In this document: piece by piece, positions 36,100 through 45,360 of the stretch | How the letters are laid out: each line of letters starts with the position of its first letter | Numbering within the stretch: the stretch's first letter is position 1 | Source: Mugil cephalus | Taxonomy: Eukaryota > Chordata > Actinopteri > Mugiliformes > Mugilidae | Direction of reading: 5' to 3' | Assembly (NCBI RefSeq): GCF_022458985.1 | Contig: NC_061789.1 | Location: 12,492,175 to 12,556,174, forward strand | Length of the DNA: 64,000 nucleotides | The notes under the pieces: generated by a model | Databases searched by the model: none | What the model saw: only the letters and a program-made list of their open reading frames with translations | Told to the model about the DNA's origin: nothing | Made by a program: the position numbers and the translations under genes

Positions 36100-36300
36100 A
36101 TAAAACTGAGCACCTGCAGCGTTTAAATGCGTTACCTGTCAAGCATAGTCGCGGTTGATGCAGTGAAAACACACCGTTTTATATTCAGCGTCCTTCTTCG
36201 CGTTTGATCGGCGGCTGGCAACCGACTCACAGGTGCAATGCCGCCACCTACCGGACTGGAGTGTGAGGTAGGAGATTAATCTTTTGTTTTAGAATATTTT
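36100..36300 (-). promoter_or_regulatory. Promoter and noncoding first exon of the kelch gene
   Basis: A minus-strand splice donor ACAG|GTAACG at 36136 pairs with the acceptor just before 35900, implying a noncoding first exon upstream of 36136. The sequence there is locally GC- and CpG-rich (CGTTTGATCGGCGGCTGGC). The exact transcription start is not determinable. Confidence 0.5.
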
Positions 36301-37770
36301 TATTGTACAATTCAAAAAGGCGGCTTTATACAGAATAATTAATCGTTTAAGAAATAGAAAAGTGTGTGGTATATGAAAATAAGTATAATTAATAAAACAA
36401 CAAAAAGAAAAAAAGCTCAATCAGGAATTAAGGCACATAAATATTCATAATTTTTGCCAAAAGAATTAAATTGTTAATTACAGATTTTTCTTTTTTGTCC
36501 ATTTGAAAACCAAAGTTTTTGTTGGATCAGTAGATTCGTAAAACAAAACCAAAGGAGAAAAAAAATGTATTGATTGAATTGATGATTGTTATCTTTCCTT
36601 TTTTACCGAGGAGGTTCTCCACAGTGAAATGTGTTTTTGCTTTCTGCACTGTTGTTCAATTTGTTCCTCTCCTCCACGTAGGCCTTACAATCAACCAGTA
36701 CATGTTGGACTGATTCTATATTGTTACAGTGTGTACATGTTCCACTTTCGTGTTTACCTATTTTGAAGTGTTTCTTCTGCTGCTACTGACCGGACTGGCG
36801 CGGGGAAGCGTGAAATTAAAACGAAAAATCAATCTTTTTAAAATTTATAGTAATTTTAAAAATAAATAAAATGTCATGTAACTGTCATGCAATTTTTTTT
36901 CTTACTCAGTGACTGAAAACTATGATTTGTCTGTATATACTGTATGAGGGGCGGTGGAGTATGTTCTGGTTGTTTGCACCGTGCACACATTTGTATTGCG
37001 CTAGGTAGTTAAATGTAATTAAGACCTGTATGACCTATTCTCAGACATGTGATAATTTCTTCTTTCTTATTCCAGTTTGCTTTCCTCCCCACCCTAACTT
37101 GTTTTTGTATGCTGCATAGATGCCTCCCTCTTTTACTAACATCCCAGTACTGCTGCTTCTTCCTATTCTTCCTCTTCTTCTTCCCACTTCATCATTAAAA
37201 CTGTAAAACTGTTTTAACTGTCAGTGACAGGTTGGGGACCTCTCACTGACAGTTAAAACAGTTTTATGGCCACAAAAATTTGATATATTCAAGGAGAACA
37301 GGCTTCACTATGTACACACGTACACAGTCTGTTTAGTTTTATTACTGGTTCCCAAGTGACAAATCACCTTCTTAAACACAGACTGAATATAAAAAATACA
37401 GCTGAGAAAGGATCTTATTTTGATGTAACTATTAATTCCTCAAGTGTGTTTGTATCCAGGCAACTTTCCAGGGCTGAAAACACCCCAGATTATTGCTTTT
37501 ATACATGTAAATGGATATAATTTTCAGTTACAGGTTTTTATCACTTCCAGCAGGTCCACTGACTTGAGTTTTACTGGATGAAATAAAGTAACTGTAATAA
37601 AACTGTAATAAAATAGATTGTTTCTCTGGTTGCAGTCGTAGCTGTTTAACTCATCTGTAAAAAAAAAAACTAAACAAAAAAACAGCAACTTAGGAACCAG
37701 AGAAAATAAATTACACATGCATGTTTTTTGCTAAGAGACTACTGAGCTGCAGAAGTTTATCTCGCACACA
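36240..37770. other. AT-rich intergenic region between kelch gene and anks4b
   Basis: No coding exon. The one structured item is the hairpin at 37204-37266. A stretch near 36600-36800 (CTGCACTGTTGTTCAATTTG, CAGTACATGTTGGACTG, TGTTACAGTGTGTACATG) has some LINE-like flavour but nothing firm. Confidence 0.35.
37204..37266. repeat. Near-perfect hairpin (24-bp stem)
   Basis: 37204-37227 is the exact reverse complement of 37243-37266. Inside, after one C/C mismatch, AGGT (29-32) pairs with ACCT (38-41), leaving a five-base loop TGGGG. The 63-nt foldback is close to pre-miRNA size but has almost no bulges. Confidence 0.95.
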
Positions 37771-38112
37771 TATTTTATTCATTTATTTCGCATTGATTAC
37801 GTAAAACTGATAACAAAACGTACAACAGCACAACCCAACCCCTGACCTTGTTATATTTTTATGATAAAGAAATAATAATCAGGACTGTTGGACCACAAAA
37901 AGTTTTCTATTCTGCTTTGAGATCATAATCACATATCACACATATTGCTTCTTACTAGACACACAGTAACACTTCAAAATTTAGCGTCTGTTTTTGAAGA
38001 AAGAGTTTAAGGTACAATCTTTGTTTTGTACAAAATCAAAATGCTATTTTTACAAAAGGTACAGACTAAATTTAAACTTCAAACAGGATTTTTAAGTAAG
38101 TGCTATTTAACA
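37770..38112 (-). promoter_or_regulatory. anks4b: 3' UTR and poly(A) region of anks4b
   Basis: Follows the anks4b stop. Minus-strand AATAAA candidates are present near 37773 and 37783. Otherwise featureless A/T-rich sequence. Confidence 0.4.
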
Positions 38113-41100
38113 TCACATGGAGCTTTCCTTCATGGCGCCCGGTGTCTCCAGCGCGTTCTTTCTGCGAGCGACGGCGTCCAAGATCTTCTTCCTGGGTCCC
38201 AGCTGGATGCCGATGCCCTTCATGTCTTCATCGGTGCAGAGCATGAGAGCCTCCAGATCCAGGTGCTCTTTGTTGAACGCACGGGTAAACTCCGGCAGGT
38301 TGATGGTAGAGAGGAAAATTGTCAACGGAGACATTTCCTCGTCGTCATCGTCGTTCAGTCCCAGGTCGTCCTGATCCAGATCAAAGTCAGCGTCGCTGGC
38401 TTCATCAAAGTCGCCAGACTCCTCCTCCTCCGCCACGAACAGCTTGTTTTGAACGAGGTAGCCAAGACTTTGATTGTTCCCGCCGATGTTCTCCTCCGAC
38501 TCCAGCCCCATCTTCTTCATGAAAGTCAGATCTCCAAGTCCAGGCCGTTTGAAGATGGATTGTTTGACCTGGCCTTCTTCGCTGTCGCGTTTGTCGTCAT
38601 CTTCATCTTCCTCCAGCATGTCCTCATCTTGCTCGTTGAAGACTTCCGTGAACCCCGGTCTCTCGGGCATTCCGCTGTCCTGCTTCCCGAAAACGACGTT
38701 CCCATCTCCTCCTACCCTCTGCAGCGTGTTCTTTTGTTTCTTCCCAAGCCTCTTCTGGATTGATCCTAACCCTCCAATCCTGGCTGCGAGAGAACCAGAC
38801 TTATCCGACGCAATTAGTTTGGAGAACTGCTCGTTGACGCTGTTCACGGTGCCGCCGTTTGAGAACGACGAGGTCGTGCTCGCCCTCGAAATGGAATCCG
38901 CTCCGCGGTAATTTTTATCCATCTTGCTCTGGTGCCTCTTCTTCACCTTCTCGCAGAGTTTCACGCGCTTCTCCGCCTCTTTCACGGCCTCCTTCTTTAG
39001 GTTAGCGACCTTTTTTGCGTTGCTGTTGGTCTGCACGGAGGCGGCGGCATCGAGGAAGCGCACGCAGTCCATGCGGCCGCGGGAGGCGGCGACGTCCATT
39101 GCTGTGTGGAATTCATTGTCCAGTGCGAAAAGGTTGGCGCCAAAGTTGACCAGAAAGCTGAGGACTTGCATGTGGCCGTTAGCCGCCGCATGGTGCAACG
39201 GTGTATTTCCCCAGATGTCACTCCTGTTGGGATCTCCTCTGTTAAAAAAAAGCAAAGAAAAAAAAACAATTAATGGTCTAAAATATATATTTACATTTTA
39301 GTTACACAGCGATTGTCATGCTATAGAGTGGCAGAACACATACGCATGAGTAGTAATAGAGAAGAAGTTAGATATGAAATTAGAGGACAGGTGCTCAGCG
39401 CCTCATCCCCCAGCAGTCTAGGCCTATAGCCGCATAACCAGTGTGTTTTTTCCCCACTGACAAACTCGTCGTGACGTCACCTAACTAGGGTAACCAGGGT
39501 AAGTAGGGAATGGATCGTCTGAGTTATCCCGCTATGCTGATTGGTTCTGAGCCAGTCACGTGCTTCATGGGCACCATGTTATCTAACCAATATTTACTCA
39601 TGGAGAAGAGGCTATAACAGAGAATAAAATTGGATTAAATGTTAAAATTTTGCCACAGTCCTCAGCCTATGGCTCCAGCACAGGATCAATAAAACATGGG
39701 GAAACTCCCCCAGTGAAAAAAAAAAAGAAATGGAGAAAGTTTGTTAAAAGGAAGAACTGGACGTCAACTAATTTATCCCTATTATGTGAGGTGAATGTCA
39801 ATTTCTGTGTTTGACGTTGTTAAAATTTTATATGGGAAAGATAAAGTCATACCATCATTAATGTGAACCTTGACCTCAAAAAAGCCCAGCACTGCATCGC
39901 TTTACAAAGTTTGAAATTAACCAGGCCTCATGCTAGCCTTATGCTAGCTAGTTATCTGGACTAAAGACTTGTAAAAATAGCAGCTACCGTCATATATACT
40001 GTGAAACCCATGTGCTAATGTAATTCATGTCCATGTAGATAGACACATTTAACCGACACGTAACTTTGTCTCAGTTACTACTAAGTTATTTTGGCTAGCT
40101 TGCTAATGCTATAATGATGAAACTAATGATGATACTAAAAAACGGTAAGACTGGTTTAATTTTCACTATTTCTGAGTCATTTTAAACTTTTAACAGCGAT
40201 GGATGATGGATGAACATGACAGTATCATGTCACATGGGTCTGGGAGTACTTTTACTACTATAAGTGCATTTCCCTAATTGTTTTTGCTTATTTTTATTAT
40301 TATTATTATTTCAAGAGATGTTTTCAATGCAGGAAACGGTGTATATTTACAGTATTTTGGAATATGAGTACTTTTGAGGAACAGATCTGAATACTTCCTC
40401 CACTGCTGCAGCTACGTGACGTACAGACGATGATGTTTGTTGCTGTTGTTGTTGCTGCTCTAACTATTTTCACCTTCTTTCAGCATCGACCCGAAGACAA
40501 GCCATCGTTTCTACGCGAGGCGGACTTGGTAAACAAGTAAACACATCTACTCTTAAGAAATTATTTAAGATGGATGAAGATAATTGGTAAACTATTAAGA
40601 TTTTATCATTGCTGTGATACTGAAACCACTTGTCATAAATGACAGGTGATGCTGATTGTGGCAGAGACGTTTCAGTCACTTCTTTCCCCCACGAAGCCCG
40701 GACATGACTCACACGACATTAAATATCTCCATAGGAGCAGGAGTGGTGTGACAGCTCCAGCTTTACGGTCTATGACCAAATCTACCAAAGAAGTGTCTTT
40801 AAATGTAAAGCGCAGATCCTCGGCCCTACACCCGCAATAGAAATATATATCAAGATAACTGGTAAGCTATTAAGATTCAAAGTCCTCCACTGTCATGCCT
40901 CAACGCTTGAGCGCATCATAAATCGGAGCTGGTGCTGATCATGCTAGAAAAGCTGCTAATGTGGCTCACAAACCGAGGATATGAATCTCGTTTGTCAGCG
41001 AGAATGTTGGGCTAGATTTGTCCTTTGTTGTGGAGGTGGGTATTGGAGGGGGGTGGGCAGATAAAGGGTTCCTTTGTTTCACAGGATGAGCCAACTTTTG

Positions 41101-41612
41101 GCTCAGCTCGTGGGAGTGAGGAGTTTATAAGTGGAATGAGGATTTAGATCATTTTTTAGAACAAAAATCTAAAAAAAAAAGTTTACATCATCAGTAAACA
41201 TAAAAAAAAAATGTAAATATATTCCCAGCCCTAAACTTTGCTGTGTTATATTATTATATGTATATTTTTGGACAATAATTACTGTAGATTTTTATTTAGT
41301 TGAATGAATCACACATAAAATACACTTGATAGCAATTAAATCTATGCATCTCTGTGGTATTTGAGTTTCAGAACACTTCTGAAATAAGATTATGAACTGT
41401 GTCACGTCTGGCTACAAGCACAAGTAATACAGGGGAGATATTGTCACGTACTCTCTGCTGCATATGAGCTGAAGAACGTCGACGTGTCCGTGGAAGGCAG
41501 CCAGCAAGGTGGGGGTCATGCCATCCTCGTCGGCCGTGTTCAGGTCCTTCCTCGTGGCCTCCTTCAGGATGTCCAGGTAGCCGTCAATCGCCGCTTTGTG
41601 GTACCTCGTCAT
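38113..41612 (-). CDS. anks4b: Ankyrin repeat and SAM domain protein 4B (Harp)
   Basis: Two coding exons on minus, 41612-41452 and 39238-38113, joined in phase to 428 aa (human about 417). The N-terminus [19 protein letters not shown] and the ankyrin repeats (about 1-130; [50 protein letters not shown]) match ANKS4B/USH1G. A basic, probably coiled stretch follows (about 130-165), then a Ser-rich and acidic middle ([13 protein letters not shown]) with [13 protein letters not shown], and a SAM domain (about 358-416; [25 protein letters not shown]). It ends ESSM, a possible PDZ ligand. ANKS4B joins USH1C/harmonin, MYO7B and protocadherins in the tip-link complex that packs intestinal and renal microvilli. 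ANKS4B rather than USH1G is chosen on the IFALDN-like block, the length and the 16p12-type neighbourhood. The 2.2-kb intron has no other gene. Confidence 0.93.
39385..39450. repeat. Short match to a common teleost interspersed repeat
   Basis: GCCTCATCCCCCAGCAGTCT followed by AGGCCTATAGCCGCATAAC resembles, from memory, a widespread percomorph repeat whose consensus has CCTATAGCAGCATAACTA. Only this edge is recognisable, in the anks4b intron. Confidence 0.35.
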
Positions 41613-42136
41613 CTCCGAGAAGAACAGAGATGGCCCAGACAGACAGACAGACGGACAGAAGTGTGTCACCGTGCACCTCTCTGCGCCTCCGCGAATGAGC
41701 AGGCAGGCCCCCGTCGAGCCGGGCAAACAAAGAAATCACTGGGCGTCAACGTAGCGCCGGCACAGAGCCGTAAAACCGAAGCAAAGTCCAGCTGACAGCG
41801 CTCGGGCACCTCGTTATGGTCAGGTCCTTAGAGCCAAAGGTCGGACCAGGTCTTTGGGACTCGGAGGGACGTCTTATGTCAGATCCTCACCTTAGACTTT
41901 GAGTTTTGATGAGTTATAAAGTTAAGGAGTTATCTTCATCAAGGTAATGTCATCAAGGGATGTTCAGGTTTTTTGCGTGTAAAACATTTTGACCTTCGAT
42001 CTCACATTTGCATTTCTCAGTATATTTTCAAACTGTCAATTGAACAAAAAATGGAGAAAATAAGTTCAAGTGAGAGTTTTACACAGTTATATTTATTGTA
42101 TTGGACTATTTAAGTATTTAAGTACAACAGGTTACT

Positions 42137-42400
42137 GTTGCATAACATTATGACCACCTCCCTAACATTGTGCATGTGTCCCTTGCGCCTCCAAGACATT
42201 TGTTGAGGGGAGGGGTCTCTGTGAATCATCCCACAGATTCTTGATTAGTTTGGGAGGTGGTGTAGGTAAGCCACATTTCAGAAACGAAAGAAAGGGACGC
42301 CCACCACTGCTCCTCTGGGCCTTGACCATCACTGCAGCAGTGGCATGTTTTATATTCTGCAAGTGTTTTTAGTGAAGGGGTGATCAAGAAAATAATTGGT
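42137..42400. mobile_element. Tc1/mariner-like fragment D
   Basis: GCATAACATTATGACCACCT at the left end, then CACAGATTCTTGATTAGTTT and GGAGGTGGTGTAGGTAAGCC, all features of the Tc1-like family seen at 23.5, 31.2 and 35.2 kb. The right end is missing. It lies between anks4b and the 43.6-kb ORF. Confidence 0.55.
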
Positions 42401-43084
42401 CATACTTGAACACCTTTTTGTGCAATGGATGAACTTTCAGATGAAGTATAAACTAAATAAATAAAGAGCTTAATGTAAATTTTAAATCGCATGACTATTC
42501 TTGCTGCGGGGCACTTAGTGAACCCTAGAAATAGAAGAGAGAGAGAAAAAAACACTTGTTTTCCGATTGTCCGAATAAGTTAAATGTGTAAAGCATTACT
42601 CCTTCCCCCAACAGTTGTGGATTCATCAGAAACTCTACGGCAGGTCAGCGGCTTGAAAGAGAGACACCCGCCTGGCAGCCACACCTTTGGACAGCTGTCA
42701 AAAGTCTGCAAACAAAGAATGCCTTCAAAAATATAAATAATAGTCATTTATGTCTGTCACAAGTTCATTAAGTACAGACTCCTGTCTCTTCATGTGATCC
42801 CAGACTAACACGTTGATGTGGAGATCAGGGCTCTGTGGGGGCCATGCCATCACTTCCAGGACTTCTGACTACAATCCTGCAAAATCCTGACTTTGTGCAA
42901 GTCTACGAATAAGAATTAATGTTGTTTTGAAAGGAAAATGATATGACACCACATATTGATGTGACTTTGATTTTTCTTTTGTTTGCCCACTTTGCATTTT
43001 GTAAACTGATAAAAAATAAACAATCATATGTTTAAATGCGTTCTTAGTTTACAATTTTTTTTTGACACCTAACACCGTAATAAT

Positions 43085-43120
43085 TAATGGTTTTAATAAT
43101 AATAATAATAATAATAATGA
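43085..43120. repeat. (AAT)n microsatellite
   Basis: About nine AAT units after GGTTTT in intergenic DNA. Confidence 0.85.
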
Positions 43121-43607
43121 AAAAATTGACTTCCAATGTAATTTTACTGAAGCTCTGATGATGAGTTAAATGTTCATGTAACAGCTGGTGTGAGAAAGGA
43201 CTGGTTCAGTATTGCAGAAAAACACGTTTTTTTTCTTCCTTTGTGCATATGTGAAGTTTCTTAGAGAAACAGAATGAACGAGGAAATAGAAATAAATTCA
43301 TATCATTATTTTTTTTTATTATTATTATTGAATATTTTAAATTAATTTGACCCAATACTGTCAAGTATAATTCTAGGGTCAAAATAAATTCAAAGAAACT
43401 AAATTAAAAGAAACTAAACTGAACTGAAAGGACTGTGATTCAGTCCCTTGACCAGATACAGTTTCAGAACCAGAGCTCTGGAGGCTGAAAAGTGGCTAAA
43501 GAGTTGACAGAGTAGAGAACCCTGTAGATGGCGCTGTGTGCCGGTGTAGTCGCACAACACCATGTGTTTCGCTGCTGCATCGTTGCAGAGTTGCAGAGTT
43601 TGCAGCT

Positions 43608-44141
43608 TCAGGCGAAGATGAAAGCCACGAAAAGCCCGACGCAGAATACACCCAGTCCCAGCAGAATGAGCTTGAACGCATCCTTCGTCATGCGCTGAGA
43701 GGCTCTGCTGTGGCGGTCTCTGTTTTCAAGCCGCTCAAAGAGCTCTCTGATGCGGGCTTGCATTGCCTGGACAATCACGGCGTCCACGTTTGGATCCTGT
43801 GACGCTATCACAGCCTCCAGACGCTTTCCCCTGAAAGCTTTCTCCAGGTCTTTGACCACAGCGCTGCGGGTCTTTCTGGTGCTCCTCCGGTCGGGAAGGA
43901 AGTTCCTGCAGGCATGGGCGTGGAGACCCTCCATCGTCTGGTTAATCAGATGTTTGGTGTGGGCGGTCCACTGCTCGCACCTGCGGGTTGTGAGAGCGCG
44001 ACACTTGGTGAGAACTTTCACCGTGAGCAAGGAGACAAACAGCCGGAGCTGGTCGTTGTCTTCCCCCGATGTGGCTTCACAGCCGGAGGCAGAGCGATCA
44101 GCCGGAGCTGTCTGGGACGGTTCCATGCTTGTGTCTGTCAT
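43608..44141 (-). CDS. Single-exon, tail-anchored-like protein of 177 aa, family not recognised
   Basis: An uninterrupted minus-strand ORF with ATG at 44141 and stop at 43608. Residues 1-30 are polar and Ser/Thr/Glu-rich. Residues 31-150 look helical and strongly charged (QLRLFVSLLTVKVLTK, DLEKAFRGKRLEAVIASQ, MQARIRELFERLENRDRH). Residues 155-177 are a hydrophobic helix (AFKLILLGLGVFCVGLFVAF) ending at the C-terminus, the layout of a tail-anchored protein inserted post-translationally into the ER, mitochondrial outer or peroxisomal membrane. There is no signal peptide. Two perfect CRE sites lie 170-220 bases upstream and a minus-strand AATAAA lies near 43315-43320, so it has the parts of a real compact gene. 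The charged helix plus C-terminal anchor recalls SNARE-like and Bcl-2-type membrane proteins, but no diagnostic motif of either is visible. A retrocopy with the intact frame retained is also possible. Confidence 0.65.
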   Translation of the reverse strand: MTDTSMEPSQTAPADRSASGCEATSGEDNDQLRLFVSLLTVKVLTKCRALTTRRCEQWTAHTKHLINQTMEGLHAHACRNFLPDRRSTRKTRSAVVKDLEKAFRGKRLEAVIASQDPNVDAVIVQAMQARIRELFERLENRDRHSRASQRMTKDAFKLILLGLGVFCVGLFVAFIFA

Positions 44142-44312
44142 TTTCCTTATTCAGGACGTTTGTGTTTTCGCTGTCTGGTTTGTCTGTTGTGTAAATGGCA
44201 CTTAGCGTTGGTTGCTGCTGAAAATGTCAACAATTACCTAGGACCTAATACCTACTACACTAAACAAATAGCCGCTGTATAAGGATAAATCTTGTGCCTT
44301 TGATGTGGGACG

Positions 44313-44320
44313 TGACGTCA
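44313..44320. promoter_or_regulatory. CRE palindrome TGACGTCA (proximal)
   Basis: A perfect 8-base cAMP response element inside CGTGACGTCACGTCACGG, which also holds an overlapping half-site CGTCA. It is 172 bases upstream of the 44141 ATG on the minus strand. CREB/ATF and some bZIP factors bind this site. Confidence 0.75.
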
Positions 44321-44352
44321 CGTCACGGAGGCTTTCGCTATGATCTGTTACG

Positions 44353-44360
44353 TGACGTCA
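44353..44360. promoter_or_regulatory. CRE palindrome TGACGTCA (distal)
   Basis: A second perfect CRE, exactly 40 bp from the first, with the same CG preceding it (CGTGACGTCA). Two perfect copies in 50 bases are very unlikely by chance. Confidence 0.75.
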
Positions 44361-44635
44361 TGAAGGTTTTCATGAGGTTACAGGTTTCAGTGCGCTCGCG
44401 CATGCGCACACGCACCCGTTCGTTCTCTGACACTAAATAAGTAAACATCAATACAAACATGTCTTCCTATTCTTTTGTGTTGTTATTTACTTCCTTGTTT
44501 ATGTGAAGTGCCCTCCAAACTAAAAGACGTAGATCCCTGAGTAGATCCCGACCTTACAGTCAATGATCCTGCAACATTTAATTACCAAATAAAGGACGTT
44601 TCTGCATTTTACGGGACGGGTGGCAACACTAGTGG

Positions 44636-44712
44636 TACATGTAAGAAACATCCACATGAATGAATGCCAGGTCCAAAGAAGCAGAACCACAACATGGTCA
44701 ACGTTACGTCTC
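44636..44712. mobile_element. Tc1/mariner-like fragment F
   Basis: GAAACATCCACATGAATGAA and ATGCCAGGTCCAAAGAAGCAG match an internal block of the Tc1-like family, also present at 35.2 kb. Short and without ends. Confidence 0.45.
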
Positions 44713-44819
44713 CTGTCAATAATGGTTCTTATATCTGATGTGTCTTTCAATGTGTGCCCCATACTTTGCTGTGGTTAGTTGGGGGAGTAGTAACAGCAAA
44801 AAAAGAGACATTAGTAGGA

Positions 44820-44970
44820 CCAGTGAGGGACAGGAGGACACTAGGTAAACTGCTCTCCATCATGGACAATCCATCCCATCCACTACACCAAACACTAGAG
44901 TGATAGAGGAGCTCATTCTCCAACAGACCGCAGCCATAGTGAACGCTACAGAACTTCTTTTATTCCCTAC
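44820..44970 (+). mobile_element. LINE 3' fragment (CR1/Rex-like)
   Basis: CTGCTCTCCATCATGGACAA followed by a CATCCACTACACC-type block and GAGGAGCTCATTCTCCAACAG corresponds to the C-terminal end of fish CR1/Rex-type reverse transcriptase ORFs. The following sequence departs from the family. It lies just upstream of slc25a17. Confidence 0.45.
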
Positions 44971-45039
44971 TCTATTCACCTGTATATCAGCTCAAATTTT
45001 TGTAACAATTAAGCTACACTGCCCAATTTATTTAACTTC

Positions 45040-45360
45040 TGCCTCACTAAAGTCGTGTATTCCTCCAGTCCAGTAGGGGGCAGCAACGCACCAGTCGTGA
45101 CTTAACGTCAAGTCAACCAATCAGGAAAAAGTGGGAAGAAACATCAGTTCATTGCATAAACTGTTTGCTTTGGTTTATGGTTTTCTCCTCAGGTCGCCCC
45201 TGGCTTTCCTGCACTATGTGGTTGACTTTGTAAGTGTTTGTGTTACAACTGGTCCGAGCGGTGGTCCTCTCCCCTCGGTGGGTCTCTCCCAGTTGCTACT
45301 TTCGCACCGGCTTGTAGTCCCGTCTGTGAGGTCCGAGCGGATCGGGAGGAACCTGCAGAG
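45040..45360 (+). promoter_or_regulatory. slc25a17: Promoter and 5' UTR of slc25a17
   Basis: The 320 bases before the ATG grow richer in GC and CpG toward the start (GGTCCGAGCGGTGGTCCTC, GGTCCGAGCGGATCGGGAGG). The repeated octamer GTCCGAGC occurs twice, 75-80 bases apart. No TATA box is evident. Exact start unknown. Confidence 0.45.

Noticed and set aside
38026-38763. Plus-strand ORF of 245 aa
   Set aside because: Antisense shadow of the anks4b acidic and SAM-coding exon. No independent domain.
43750-44205. Plus-strand ORF of 151 aa opposite the tail-anchored gene
   Set aside because: The minus-strand frame has the better gene structure (upstream CREs, C-terminal helix, poly(A) signal). The plus ORF is Arg/Ser-rich shadow sequence.
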